Of a DNA stretch of 27,512 nucleotides, positions 1 to 9,994 are shown in pieces. The notes under the pieces are model-generated. The model had not been told where the DNA came from. It saw only the letters and a program-made list of their open reading frames with translations, and searched no databases. Source of the DNA: Didymodactylos carnosus (Eukaryota; Rotifera; Eurotatoria; Philodinida; Philodinidae); assembly GCA_905250885.1 (NCBI GenBank), contig CAJNOQ010001913.1, forward strand, positions 1 to 27,512, given 5' to 3'. How positions within the stretch are numbered: the stretch's first letter is position 1; every line of letters begins with the position of its first letter. Made by a program: the position numbers and the translations under genes.

Positions 1-85
1 GAAAAACACTCGCTCCGACCCCGCTCCAGCTCGACCGTCCTTAGGAAGCGCTCCGCTCTGACTCCGCTCCGACTCCGCGATGACA
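1..85. repeat. GC-rich subterminal repeat array of the hAT element (left side)
   Basis: About seven imperfect copies of GCTCCGA/CTCCGC occur in 85 bases, in an otherwise AT-rich context. They match the composition and motif of the array at 2920-3110. This is the inner part of the left subterminal region. Confidence 0.75.
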
Positions 86-260
86 AAAAAAGTTTTTTTG
101 CTATTTTTTTAAAGTTTGATGATGTTCCGTGAATTTTACACTTTATTTCAAGATATATATATATTATAGATTAAGAAAAGAACAAACTAATTGACAATAT
201 ACGTAAGTTAGCTTGATTATAATATAAAGATTATTTATATTGACAAAAAAGACTAATGAA

Positions 261-2456
261 CTATAGCAAGTGCCGATTGCATTTTAGTAAAGTTAGCATT
301 GAGAGCATACTCTTAGAGAGTCGACTACGATGAGGACGCATGAGTATGCCACTTGAAGAAAAGACGCATTCAACTGGAGCTGAAGTAGCCGATATACAAA
401 GTACTCTTGTCGCAAGTCGGTGAAAGTATGGATAAGAATCCTTCTTGAAAAACATCAGACGAGTATCATCGCTATGCTCCTTTTCGAACATCAAGATTTC
501 AACTTCAGTTGATTCAGAGACGCATGATCGTTTCTTCTTCGTCGGAGCTTTTTATCCTTCGTGACCAGAAAAGAGTCGTTTGCGTTTGAAACCTGGCAGG
601 TTGCTTATTGTGTCATCATCAGTTGTGCGGCGATCAGTAACGGACGATTCGATGATGCATTCCGAAGAATTATTTGTTATACTAGATAACTGCAATGCCG
701 CTTTAAGAACCAGCATTTTGATCATGTTTGTGATTCGTTCCTTCACCGATTCGGATAAATCTAACGCAAGCACCCATTTTAGCTTGAAACGACCATCCAA
801 AAAAGGAGCAATCAAATAAAGATCGTCTTTGTAAAGATCGTACGTGGAACGTTTCTTCATTTTCATAATATTATCATCGAAAACTTCGCACCGTTCAAGT
901 AATCCGCCGAAACGCTGGCGTAGAGAATTGAGAAGTGTACGACATAGTGATCCAAGATATTTGCAGTTAGTCTGTTCGTGTTCGAGATCAAAGTAAATTG
1001 AGAGAATACTTGGTGCGACTAATGAAATTGAGGCAGATTTTTCGATTAGTGTACGCGTCGTGGCTTCGGCAAATAATGCGAAAATACTGGCAAATTCTTG
1101 AAGCGGCCAGAACAAGATCAGCGCGGCCAACATTGCGTAGGAGATCGTTCAGCAACGTATGCGAGATTTCAGGAACTTTGCATATTGTATGATGTTGTGA
1201 GTTCCAACGTGTCTTGACAGTTAATGGAATACTGATGTTCTCCCGTTGCAGATTCTCGGCAAATAACGTTGATTTGTGACTAGAACATTAAATAGTGATA
1301 GAACGTACTGATCAAATATTTTCACAGAAATTTTCCACTGCTCATAAGTTTTAATAAGTATCTCACCTGAGTTTTGCGATCGCTGCAACTTTAGCAAGAG
1401 CCGGTTTTGCATTGTCACATTCTTTTAAACCACCACCAACTGTAAGTTGAAGAGTGTAGCAGAAGCACGGCATACAGAGACGTTCTTCTTCATCATTCAC
1501 GTGGTTTTGTTCATCATTTCTTTCACAATCGGCTGCATCCGTTTCATCATCATGTTCATCTTCATCGTCTTCCGCCTCGAAATAAACCTCAAAACCCGGT
1601 ATTACAAGCTGTTCGAATGCCTTCAGGTTGTTTGACGCATTGTCCGTGACTATCCGAACCACCTTTTCTTCGATATTGAAAGTTGCAGCAGCGTCTTCGA
1701 GTTGACGACGTAAATTGTCACCTGTATGTAGACCTGAAATGCAAACTTTTAATGACTTATATATAGTACTACTCAGTAACTCACCTGACAGAGGTTGAAA
1801 AGTAAGCAGATAGTTTTGGAAGGTTCCATCGTTTTCCGCAATAGTGTGCATAGTGATTGCAATGAACGCGCGCATTCTACGGTCAGACCACACGTCAAGT
1901 GTAAGCGTGACAAACTTCGCGTTACTACAGGCTTGTTTCACTTTCACCATGACTTGTTCAAGAGCCGATGGTAATGTTTCACGACAAAGTACACGTCGAG
2001 ACAAAACAGAAAATCTTGGATCAATGGTGTTCATCGCGCGTAAAAATGATGGATGATCGACAATAGAAAGTGGCAATCCCAAGTCGATTATTAAATCTTG
2101 TACAATCATTTGAGTGAGTTCTAATTGGCGGAGATTGTGAGGGCCATATTTTTGATTAACTATAAAATAGATGTGCATTTCCATTCAGTGTTATTTAAAG
2201 ATAACTTACCTGGCTGGCCAAATGATCGTCGAATCATTGGCTGCTTCTTGCTAGTGTCCGACTTTTTGGTTTCTAATGCAATCTTACATTTATCCATTTC
2301 TTTCGTATGTTTGCGTTGAACATGACGTCCATAGTTATAGGTTGAGGTTGTGGATTGTTTCACGATAGTGCGACCTATTAAACATTTTGCAGATTTTGTA
2401 CCGTCATCATACGTCTTTATCTCATCGAAGAATTGCTCAACAATAGTACTAGCCAT
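261..2456 (-). pseudogene. hAT transposase (BED finger, RNase H-like core, hATC dimerisation domain), lightly broken
   Basis: Catalyses cut-and-paste transposition of the surrounding element. I infer four exons: 2456-2210, 2159-1785, 1733-1367 and 1279-261. Introns of 50, 51 and 87 bp have GTAAGT/GTGAGT donors, and all phases agree. The start ATG (2456) is followed by a BED zinc finger with C..(no second C)..H...H: the second zinc cysteine appears replaced by Gly in AKCLIGRT, so the finger may be non-functional. The core shows TLDVWSDRR (first catalytic Asp region), IVTDNASN (second) and CFCYTLQL, then IPLTVKTRWNS and a LDGRFKLKW block. The C-terminus SAPVECVFSSSG..RSRLS is the hATC dimerisation domain. 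Breaks: a frameshift around 1095-1130 between ..RADLVLA and LQEFASIF, and an in-frame TAA at 552-554. Intron 2 is a multiple of three without stops, so unspliced RNA would stay open there. Confidence 0.88.
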
Positions 2457-2919
2457 CTTTTCGGCGTTATATAATGATATTGTATTATTATTGTAGACGA
2501 CAATAGAAGAAGATATATCAGCGATATATATTAGCATCATCTTGCTCAGTTAACAACGACTGATCACGTAATTCTGACATAGTAAAGTTTGTTTGTTCAA
2601 CTTTCATTTGCATGAGAAATTTGGTTCTATTCTGTCATCGCTGACTTCTCACTCATTTTATTTTTTCTAATTTCCCTCTTCGTCGACGTCGCGTTCTTAC
2701 ATTTCGAAATTAACAATGACACAATCCAATTAGCCGCAGAATAACCGACTAAATGAACGTTGAATCATTGTCTCAAACATTGCCACTAACAGAAGGGTAA
2801 CAATGACATATTCAGTATAATGAATAGTCGATGACGGATTTTTCTCTTACTGATTCTTTCGTCATTGTTCATAGAACAGTGAAGCGAAAAATTGAGCAAT
2901 GATTGGAGCCAAAAAGAAA
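2457..2919. other. 5' region of the hAT transposase; no gene seen
   Basis: AT-rich sequence between the transposase start and the right subterminal array. It would contain the transposase promoter and 5' leader on the minus strand. No further coding sequence is recognisable. Confidence 0.4.
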
Positions 2920-3114
2920 AAGGCGCTCCCACTCCGCTCCAGCTACATTTCACTCACAACGCGCTCCGCTCCGACTCCGCTTCGACCTCGTAACTCTTAT
3001 GAATCGCTCGCTCCAGCTCCGAATGTCTTCATTAATCGCTCCTCTCCGCTCCGCTCTTGGAGCAGAGCTAGCTCCTTGGAGCGGACGCTCCGGAGTCGGA
3101 GCGGCCCATCTCTG
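2920..3114. repeat. GC-rich subterminal repeat array and right terminus of hAT element
   Basis: Dense repeats of GCTCCG, GCTCCAGCTCC and CGGAGTCGGAGCGG occur in both orientations, ending in GGCCCATCTCTG. Three long open frames here (two plus, one minus) are by-products of the repeat composition and are not genes. Confidence 0.75.
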
Positions 3115-3187
3115 GACTCGAGCAGGAATTGAACCCACAGCGTAAGAATTCTGTTTCTGTCTGCTCTGTCCACTGAGCTATCGAGTC
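3115..3187 (-). tRNA. tRNA-like gene, probably a tRNA pseudogene or tRNA-derived element
   Basis: On the minus strand a 73-nt cloverleaf is visible. The acceptor stem GACTCGA/TCGAGTC is a perfect 7 bp, the D stem GCTC/GAGC a perfect 4 bp, and the T arm is GTGGG-TTCAATT-CCTGC. The A box TAGCTCAGTGG and B box GGGTTCAATTCC are intact, so Pol III could recognise it. The anticodon arm does not pair well and the loop AAACAGA lacks U33, so no amino acid can be assigned. The base at the discriminator position is the first base of the hAT terminus. No other copy is seen in the window. Confidence 0.6.
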
Positions 3188-3869
3188 TGTACTTTACTGT
3201 CTTCCTTTTTCTCACCATATTTGAGATGATGAGGAAAAAATTGACTTTCTGAAGGCTCTTCTAGAAACATATGCGAAAAATTACCCAAACTAGAAAGAAT
3301 TTTGAATATATTCGAATTTTGCATTCTCATGACGACCGTGAGAGAAAAATTTAATTGTTCTGAATACGTCTTTTTGTTTCTAAAAGAAAATGTACAAGTG
3401 GATGGACGGGATACCCAGGACGTCAAAAACAGTGTAGTTAATTCAAGGGAGAAACACCAGATTTTGTGACTTTTGTAATCTGGGCTCCGTTCTATAGGTA
3501 ATCAATTTTTTTCAAATTTTGTTGTACTTCTGGAGACTCCTTGGTATTCTTCATGACTTCGCTGAGTCCGATGAATTTTCCGGACTGTTGTTGAATTATC
3601 CCGCGTTTTTCCCCCTTAGCCCCAGTTTCAGTCATGTTTACAGATTTTCGAGATTTCATCGGATTTTAATCCCTTTTTTCGATTTTTTCTTGTACTGCCA
3701 GGGATTCCTCCAGTTGCTGGAACTTTGGGAAGTTTGTATAGGCGTCTGTAGGTCCGGGAGCCCACAGCTGCTTTGAATTCTGCTGTTTTGCCCCTTGAGT
3801 TAATTGCCCATTAAGCGTTGGTTAGGGGAGGTCCTCCTCCCGTTTTTTTCTTTTTTTGGGAAGTGATTG
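3188..3869. other. Intergenic stretch, no convincing gene
   Basis: Holds a small hairpin (CCAGATT...AATCTGG near 3450-3480) and a pyrimidine-rich plus strand (about 3490-3760). The open frames here (3178-3426 minus, 3519-3776 plus) have low-complexity translations without recognisable motifs. Confidence 0.4.
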
Positions 3870-4415
3870 TTAATGCGACTCATGGGTCTTTTATGTAAAT
3901 AGGATACCAACTTATGCGGGTCGAGGAACATACCGATGGCCTCAAAAACCTCGTCGCGTGCTTGAGTGGCTTTTGGTTCGTATGGTATATTGTCCAAGAT
4001 TTTTGTTTTAAACATTACCAAGTTATAGTCAGCTCTTCGGTATTTATCGAAGTATTCATGTTGTTTCATCTTGATGTTTTCAAGCGTTATGTCTATGTGT
4101 TCAGTGTAGAAGAGTCTGTATATCTCTTGCGGTATAACCGGGAAAAGGGTCTGATTCATTCATTATGTGATCGTTATCTTCTTTCATACATATTAGATCG
4201 GGTTTCTGTTCGATAGGATTAGCAGCATCATAATATGCTCCATAAGTCTGTTTTTAGTCAAAAATACTCTTTTAGAAGATAAATGTTTTGTGTGTCATAT
4301 AACACGCTTAAGTCTATGTTTTGCAAAAAATCTGGGATGTTTTTGAGTGAGTTCTCTATTACAAAATCTTTCGGTATTATTTTTTCGAATATAGGATACC
4401 CACCCCAAATGAAAA
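3870..4415 (-). pseudogene. Unidentified degraded ORF head-to-head with the PLE reverse transcriptase
   Basis: Reading the minus strand from about 4415 gives a protein-like stretch starting IWGGYPIFEKIIPKDF. It continues after a frame change near 4250 with TYGAYYDAANPIEQKPD and PFPGYTARDIQTL, then after another near 4105 with TEHIDITLENIKMKQHEYF and DEVFEAIGMFLDPHKLVSYL. The total is roughly 180 residues, rich in Lys, Asp, Tyr and aromatic residues, with no domain I recognise. It lies immediately upstream of, and divergent from, the Athena-like RT. Some bdelloid telomeric Penelope elements carry accessory ORFs in both orientations, so it may belong to the same element; that is inference. Two frame breaks mark it as a relic. 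Confidence 0.5.
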
Positions 4416-4438
4416 ATTACGCTCTCAATTTAGATGAA

Positions 4439-5994
4439 TACCAGCGATCAGTCGTGTAAAAAGGACCAGGTTACGTCCATCCAAACCCCAGAAGCGGCTT
4501 CCAGCAGAGATCGAAACAATGAGAGAAAAATTACAGGTAAAATTCAATAAAAATATCAAAGCACGAAACATCCCAAGACCAGTAATTGACGAATTCGCCA
4601 AAAGAGTACACGACGAGGTAAGACAAGAAACTATAAAGCAACCAATAGACAAGACGTTCGATGCCACAATCGCCGACTTCCAGAAACAACAGGACAAAAA
4701 CATAGTCTTTCGCAAGAAGGACAAGTCAAAAATTTTCCATTTAGACCGACCAGAAAATTACGAGAAAAAATCAGATGAATACATGAAGAAGACAAATGCA
4801 TACGAAGAAATTGCATATAATCCGCTAGACCAGATGTTACGACACCTCCTCACGAGCAAGCAAATAGCACAAAACAAATACGAACTCTTAAAACCCACAA
4901 CAGAAGATTGTGAACTACCTCATCTCTGTGACAAATGCAATGCAAAGTTTGATGGTCGTTGTCATGCGGTCGACAAAATGCATTAACTGAACAATGAGTC
5001 TCGCACCGATGCTCATATGATTCACAGTTTTCGTCGTAGTAGCCGCTTTTGCATGAACAATAATAAACCATAAAATCGGATTGCTAAAATGCTTCGATCT
5101 TGCCCTCACTCTTATTTTGCCTTGGACAAAAAGTATTACAAACAAATTCGAGGCGGGGCGATGGTTAGTGCCGTAACACAAGCATTGGCAGACGCTTACA
5201 TGATGGAATGGGAAAAGGACCTTTTAGCTTCCCAAATAGCCGAAAACGAGTGTTATTTCCGATTCCACGACGATACCTACCTCACCACTAAGACAGATCT
5301 TTTTGAATTCTGTGCCATTCTAGATAAGATGAACGAAAAAGACCCAAAAAACATCAGGCTCACATACGAGACAGGCGAACAAGTGAGGGTGCAAGCTGCA
5401 ACCTTATATCCTACCTCTTGAATCCTCACATCCAATTCATATAAAGCAAAATATCTCATGTGCCTCATTACTTCGAGCTTTGCGAATCTGTTCAGACGTA
5501 GGAGATTTTAAAGAAGAGAATTTTCAGATTCGCACGCGTGGACTTCTAAATGGATACCCAAGTAAATTTATAGACGCACATTTCGACCGACTGCTTAAAG
5601 AGGTAGGCATGAGAGACCTAGACATGACATTTGAACCACAAATGAAATACAACGAATGTCGTAAAAAGGTACGAAACCTGGCATGAGAGAAAAATCAAAA
5701 AAAAACATAGATCCAAAACAAGACATGCTAGTCCATTTCACTTACGTACCCGCAACCTCAAAATCGGGCTCCAAATTTCATCAAGTGCGGATTGAAGCCT
5801 TTGAAGACACCTCGTTAGAGGATGTACATCCAATTTTTGCCAACCGCTTATCCGAAAATCTAACGCAGATGGTGATCCGCAAAAAACCATCCAAGAATAT
5901 ATTATGTGCACCTTTAGACCGAAGCAAATACGTAATTAATAAGTCAAGAGGTCTTTTACAAGGCAAAAATGAGCACAATAGGATTACGAATTAA
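4439..5994 (+). pseudogene. Penelope-like (Athena-type) retroelement reverse transcriptase, broken
   Basis: Reverse transcriptase of an endonuclease-lacking Penelope-like element, which would copy element RNA at chromosome ends or breaks. The open frame begins by about 4439 and carries basic PSKPQKRLPAEIETM, then KNIVFRKKDKSKIFHL, a PLE N-terminal signature, and TNAYEEIAYNPLDQML. The frame then breaks at ELPHL (about 4920). It resumes near 5089 with YFALDKKYYKQIRGGAM and the palm motif FRFHDDTYL (FHDD where Y-x-DD is usual). A second break near 5395-5405 deletes about 30 residues. The thumb then reads PYILPLESSHPIHIK, RICSDVGDFKEENF and LLNGYPSKFIDAHF, and a tail follows to 5994. No GIY-YIG domain is seen. 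The segment 4920-5085 is foreign (see the EGF entry). Confidence 0.8.
4915..5080 (-). pseudogene. Fragment of an EGF-repeat gene lodged inside the RT
   Basis: On the minus strand this short segment encodes YYCSCKSGYYDENCES followed by CETHCSVNAFCRPHDND and LHCICHRDE. Cysteine spacing is that of two consecutive EGF-like modules, typical of secreted or membrane adhesion/LDL-receptor-like proteins. The frame is open only across this segment, and no splice sites or continuing exons are visible. It sits exactly where the RT frame is interrupted and replaces the RT section that should follow ELPHL. This suggests host-gene filler DNA captured during a repair event. Assignment as EGF-like rests on cysteine pattern only. 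Confidence 0.6.
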
Positions 5995-6119
5995 AATAGT
6001 AGTCCAGTATTTTTCGAAAGCGAGTCTGGACGGCTGCTGTTATCAATTGATGGTTCGATGGCAATATGTGTTGAATATCAGTCTGACGACGGAACATTCC
6101 CAGGTGTTACACACCGACT

Positions 6120-6315
6120 TCGTTCGGTAAAAAGCCTAAAAGGATATCGGCCAACGACTCTTTAAGACCCGGTTTTCTGGAAAACCAGTCTTTCAGGAAC
6201 TCCAAAAGAATAATCAACACCTTTGTTAATGAGACATAATTGTAGCCCCCGAAATTCTTATCAAAATGAGACATCTCTCAGCTCTCAGTTCTCAACTTAG
6301 CGTCTCCTGACCAAG
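6120..6315. repeat. Partial copy of the foldback element (one arm)
   Basis: The blocks GTAAAAAGCCTAAAAGGAT, GGTTTTCTGGAAAACC, AATGAGACATAATTGTAGCC and AAAATGAGACATCTC match, in the same order, the left arm of the complete foldback at 7513-8112. Only one arm is present, so this is a truncated relative. Confidence 0.65.
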
Positions 6316-6768
6316 GCGTTTAATAATATTTGAAAATAAAATAACCTTGATCACACTGTCAGTTTTCATACAGTAGATGTGTTTTAGCATAATCGAGTGA
6401 AAATACTATAGGACTTTGAAGCATTATATCGGCTTTGTTTTGTGCCACATGAATAAACATTTAAAAGATCGAATATACATTATATTACATTATTTTTTAA
6501 CACGTTCTTTCAAATGATTCTTTTACAATGCTAAGAACAATTAAGTCTAACAATTCGGTAAGATCAAATTAGATAGTTTTATTGTACACTCTTCTAGCTT
6601 TTGCTTAACTTGCAATAAAGAGGCGCTTAGTTAAAATATTTCAATTCGATAAATTTAGATATATGGAAGTGAATTAATACTACTGAACTGGATACTCTTT
6701 GATCACAATTAAAGCTCAAAAGTCACATCTAACTCTTTATAACTGATTGATCCAAAATATATTTAACA

Positions 6769-8802
6769 ATGTTTCGAAGTCTAATCTATATTGTATTGGT
6801 TCTGTTGGTGTCCTTACATTTATTTACCGTTATTGAGTCCTCTTGCTTTAACCAACCAGTTACTACTCAAGTATCAAGTACGTCAGCATGGAAAGTTTAA
6901 TGCAAGTGTATATTTATATTTTTTGGTTTTAGAATATGGTACAGTGCAGAGTGTCTGTGAATATAATGGTTTTAAATTTTTACTAGGAAGTAAATTTCGA
7001 ACTGATGACTGTTTGAAATGTGAATGTAGAGAGACAGGTTTACAATGTTGCGGGTAAATTAAAAGAGAATGGCGCAAGTTTTCATTCGTAAAAAAATTTG
7101 ATTAGTTTTACTGAACTTGAAATATTACAAATGATTTTCAATCCGTATAAATTTTCTATCGACTTCAATTTATTTGTTGAATTCTATTAAGCAATTTATT
7201 TGTAGATCGATGAACATTTGTATTGGTCGAGAGTCTTTTTCAGAGTATTTAAGAACTTTTCATCTCATAGTATTGAATTTTCGACAGGAACATTAGTTCT
7301 TTTGCTTCTGAAAGTAGTTGTTATTCGGGGTTGGCTAACACTGCTAACACTAATTATTTAAATACATTTGAATACATCTTTCTTTTTCACTTTAGTATTA
7401 ATCAGACGGTGAAAGAAACCGAAACAAATATAAGAGAAAGCGAGAAAGCAAGACACGTGCATGAAATGTAGTGTGGTTGATAACCTATACTTTCGAGTGC
7501 TCTACACTTACGAGGAAACCTATCCAAGTGATACCTTCCGATTTCGTTCGTTCATACGTCGACCGATAGAATGTATCGAGCTAGTAAAACGCCTAAAAAG
7601 ATTTTTTCCCATGACTCTCGAAGACCTGATTTACTGGAAAACCTGTTTTTTAGACATTCTAGAGGATTCATAAAGCCTGTCTTAATGAGACATGATTGTA
7701 GCCTGTATATTTCTGATTAAAATGAGACATCTCCCAGCTCTACACAACTTTTCGTTGCAAAGTTATAGAATTTACAAGAAAAGCTCTAAATGTTCATTGT
7801 TAGTTCATAGCTACAGAAATAAGAAGAAATTAATTTAGGGCTTTTCTTGTACATCTTATAACTTTGCAAAGAAAAGTCGTGTAGAGCTGGGAGAGGTCTC
7901 ATTTTGATCAGAAATGTGCGGACTACAATTATGCATCATTAAGACAGGCTTTAGTTGCCTTTTAGAGTTTCTGAAAAACAGGTTTTCCAGTAAACCAGGT
8001 CTTCGAGAGCCATGGAAAAAAATTCTTTTAGGCTTTTTACTAGCTCGATACGTTCCATCGGTCGATTCAGGAAAATACGAAATCGGAAGGTATCACTTGG
8101 ATAGGTTTTCTTGTTAGAAAACAAACGATCCTTGGGCGTCTACGAAATAAGATATCACGGTGATAAATCTAGAACCTTTGAAACCTACATCATTCACAAA
8201 TACTTTGATCTTTTTATTGATAAACAGTACAACGTTTTCTCTCCACCGAACAACTACAACTACACATCTCTATAACTTGAACGGTTCCTATCAGTAGTTA
8301 TTCAAAAACTGACTGCGATCTATTCTTTTATTAAACGGACAAAATGTAACATCATTTTACAATACCAGGCAGCTCTAACACTATTGTAACGACTTTTATG
8401 AATCTTTATTAATGGTAGCATATTAACTTGAAACCATTTAAGGAATAGAAAGTTGTTTTCAATGCTGTTAGTATTTTTTGTCAACAAATACGAATAGAAA
8501 TAGTTCAGTTTTAACTTGTTTCATTATAAAATTTTATTGTTCTTTTCAACGAAGCGTGTATCTAATCAAATGTATTGTTTTCTCTCTAATTTAGATTTGA
8601 CTTTGATGCTGGTGTTGTTGCACCACCACCAAATTGTATGGCAGCGAATGATGCGTGTAATTTAATATTTGTCAAATTAAACAATCCAATGATATTGTGT
8701 GTCAGTGAAATCGCAACAGCAACCCCAAGCAAAGTAACATCCAAAGCGCTAAATAAACCAGTTACACCTTTTACACAAAATCATCATCCTCATCATCATT
8801 AG
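6769..8802 (+). CDS. Secreted beta-microseminoprotein-like protein (three exons)
   Basis: Predicted 145-residue secreted protein. Exons: 6769-6877, 6933-7053, 8595-8802; introns of 55 bp (GTACGT..TTTTAG) and 1541 bp (GTAAAT..TTTAG); phases 1 and 2 agree and total 438 coding bases. Residues 1-24 form a signal peptide (IYIVLVLLVSLHLF). The mature part has ten cysteines at 26, 45, 63, 66, 68, 75, 76, 91, 98 and 112. The core FRTDDCLKCECRETGLQCCG is the microseminoprotein (MSMB/MSMP) pattern D-C-x2-C-x-C..CC, followed by VVAPPPNC and FVKLNNPMILC. The tail is Thr/Lys-rich and ends HHPHHH. Family members are small extracellular proteins of poorly understood, often immune or chemotactic, role. The large second intron hosts a foldback transposon. 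The ATG is the first in a frame with a clear signal peptide. Family call by cysteine pattern; function unknown. Confidence 0.85.
7513..8112. mobile_element. Foldback element in intron 2 of the microseminoprotein-like gene
   Basis: Two arms of about 280 bp are inverted copies of each other (7513-7791 and 7833-8112) around a 41-bp centre. The outer ends read AGGAAACCTATCCAAGTG on the left and the complement of nearly the same on the right. The arms meet at AAGAAAAGCTCTAAAT / ATTTAGGGCTTTTCTT. Arms are imperfect, roughly 80-85% by eye. The open frames at 7461-7673 and 7914-8117 lie in these arms and are not genes. The arm ends and a GTAAAAMGCCTAAAARG block are shared with 24713-25684 and 6120-6315. 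Confidence 0.8.
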
Positions 8803-8967
8803 TCAAACTTTTTCTAATCTTTTTCCTAAACAATGGATCTGAACGATGTTTCATAAATCCGTACATTCGAAGCACACCTATGCGCGCATTTGTAGATGAT
8901 AAATGAGTAAAACTAAAATCTCGTCGAAACCGGGTAGTTTTAAGTGGTATTTGCAAGATTTTGAGTT
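8771..8967 (-). CDS. Probable 3'-terminal exon of an unidentified gene
   Basis: On the minus strand a candidate acceptor (TCTGATAG, AG at 8969-8968) precedes about 64 open codons: KTTRFRRDFSFTHLSS, NARIGVLRMYGFMKHR and SDPLFRKKIRKSL, then an acidic end NDDEDDDFV and a stop at 8771. The mix of basic and aromatic residues with an acidic tail is protein-like, but I recognise no family and no confident upstream exon. The frame continues with no ATG of its own before the acceptor. Its end is antisense to the His-rich end of the microseminoprotein-like gene, with 32 shared coding bases (8771-8802). Confidence 0.45.
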
Positions 8968-9371
8968 CTATCAGAATTTATCTCAAAATAAATGTCAACT
9001 TTGTGAACTAGACACAAAAAAATGTATCGAATAATATAACTGACAGTAGAATTTATTTGCTGTCATCACAAAGATGAGACATAACGCGGTCGAAAATATT
9101 TCTCTTAGTTCTATGTGGAATATAAACAAGATTAATTGAGTATCTTACATTAATTTAAGCGCACTAAATAAAAGTCTGTAGCATTGTGACGCCTTATTCT
9201 GACAAATAACTGTCAAACCACTCTACTGTCCATGTCAAAACAGATAAGCTCTTTCGCATATTACTAAATGGTGCTAGAATAAAATTATGAAAAATCGACA
9301 AAAATGAGTGTTTAACTGTTTAAACGACGCGTTCTTTTGATCGATATTTAGCTTTTCAAGGATGATGATCG

Positions 9372-9776
9372 TCATCAAACTGCTCACTATCTACGGCACG
9401 TGATTTTAGCACCAAGTGTCTTAATTACTTTGATCTAAGTGTCAGCCAACAGAACCATAATTGCGTTATTTCTCGAATAAAAAGCAAGAAGTTAGGTGTA
9501 TTGGACGCTGTACACAGAGCAGAGTTAAACATCCGACTTGCTGTCAGGAAAAGATTATTCGCCTAAGCCGAAGACCACTTTTTTTATGTTGTCGATTTCG
9601 TTGAAAGAGTAAAAAAGGGTCTACTCATGCCTCTGACGAAAACGAATGTTCGACTCTTTGCTATGCTGAACAGAAAAAACATTCGACCAGCCGATGCCCA
9701 CATAGAAGTAATAAAGGCAGTACTCGAAGACGCGGATGACGATGAAGGAATTCGCATAAACATGAATTCCAAGTAA
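9372..9776 (+). pseudogene. Unidentified coding relic, about 134 codons with one internal stop
   Basis: A single frame runs from 9372 to TAA at 9774-9776, interrupted only by TAA at 9564-9566. Its translation is protein-like: DFSTKCLNYFDLSVSQQNH, KKLGVLDAVHRAELNIRLAV, then after the stop EDHFFYVVDFVERVKKGLL, KTNVRLFAMLNRKNIR and an acidic EVIKAVLEDADDDEGIR. There is no initiating Met near the start and no recognised domain. It could be a retroelement or host-gene fragment. Confidence 0.4.
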
Positions 9777-9994
9777 TTTAAAGTGTCAAAGTAGTACGAT
9801 TAATTTACTCTCAAACTGGTTACCTCTAGTTTGAGAAAAATTAGTGTAACTGAGTTCAAACTAGAAAACGCTTAAACTAATGTTTGACAGAGGCTTTCTA
9901 GAAATCAAGTGTACTGCACGAACAAAAATGAAAATTCGACTGCATGAACGATTAACCTTTGACCCATTAAGTTCGAGAAAACAGCGGTATAACT

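Larger units (their letters stand above)
1..3114 (-). mobile_element. hAT-superfamily DNA transposon, left end outside window
   Basis: The element consists of a minus-strand hAT transposase gene flanked on both sides by arrays of the short motif GCTCCG/CGGAGC (about 1-85 and 2920-3110). The right terminus on the plus strand ends GGCCCATCTCTG at 3114. On the minus strand this reads CAGAGATGGGCC, the usual start of a hAT terminal inverted repeat. Subterminal arrays of a short GC motif are typical binding sites for hAT transposases. The left terminus and the left target duplication lie before base 1, so the duplication cannot be checked; if it is 8 bp, the right copy would be GACTCGAG (3115-3122). 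Confidence 0.8.

Noticed and set aside
552..819. Plus-strand open frame 580-819
   Set aside because: Shadow of the minus-strand hAT transposase.
2899..3145. Several overlapping open frames in the GC-rich array
   Set aside because: Products of the hAT subterminal repeat, open in several frames at once.
7461..8117. Open frames of 67-70 codons in the microseminoprotein-like gene's intron
   Set aside because: They lie in the two arms of the foldback element and are not alike as proteins.
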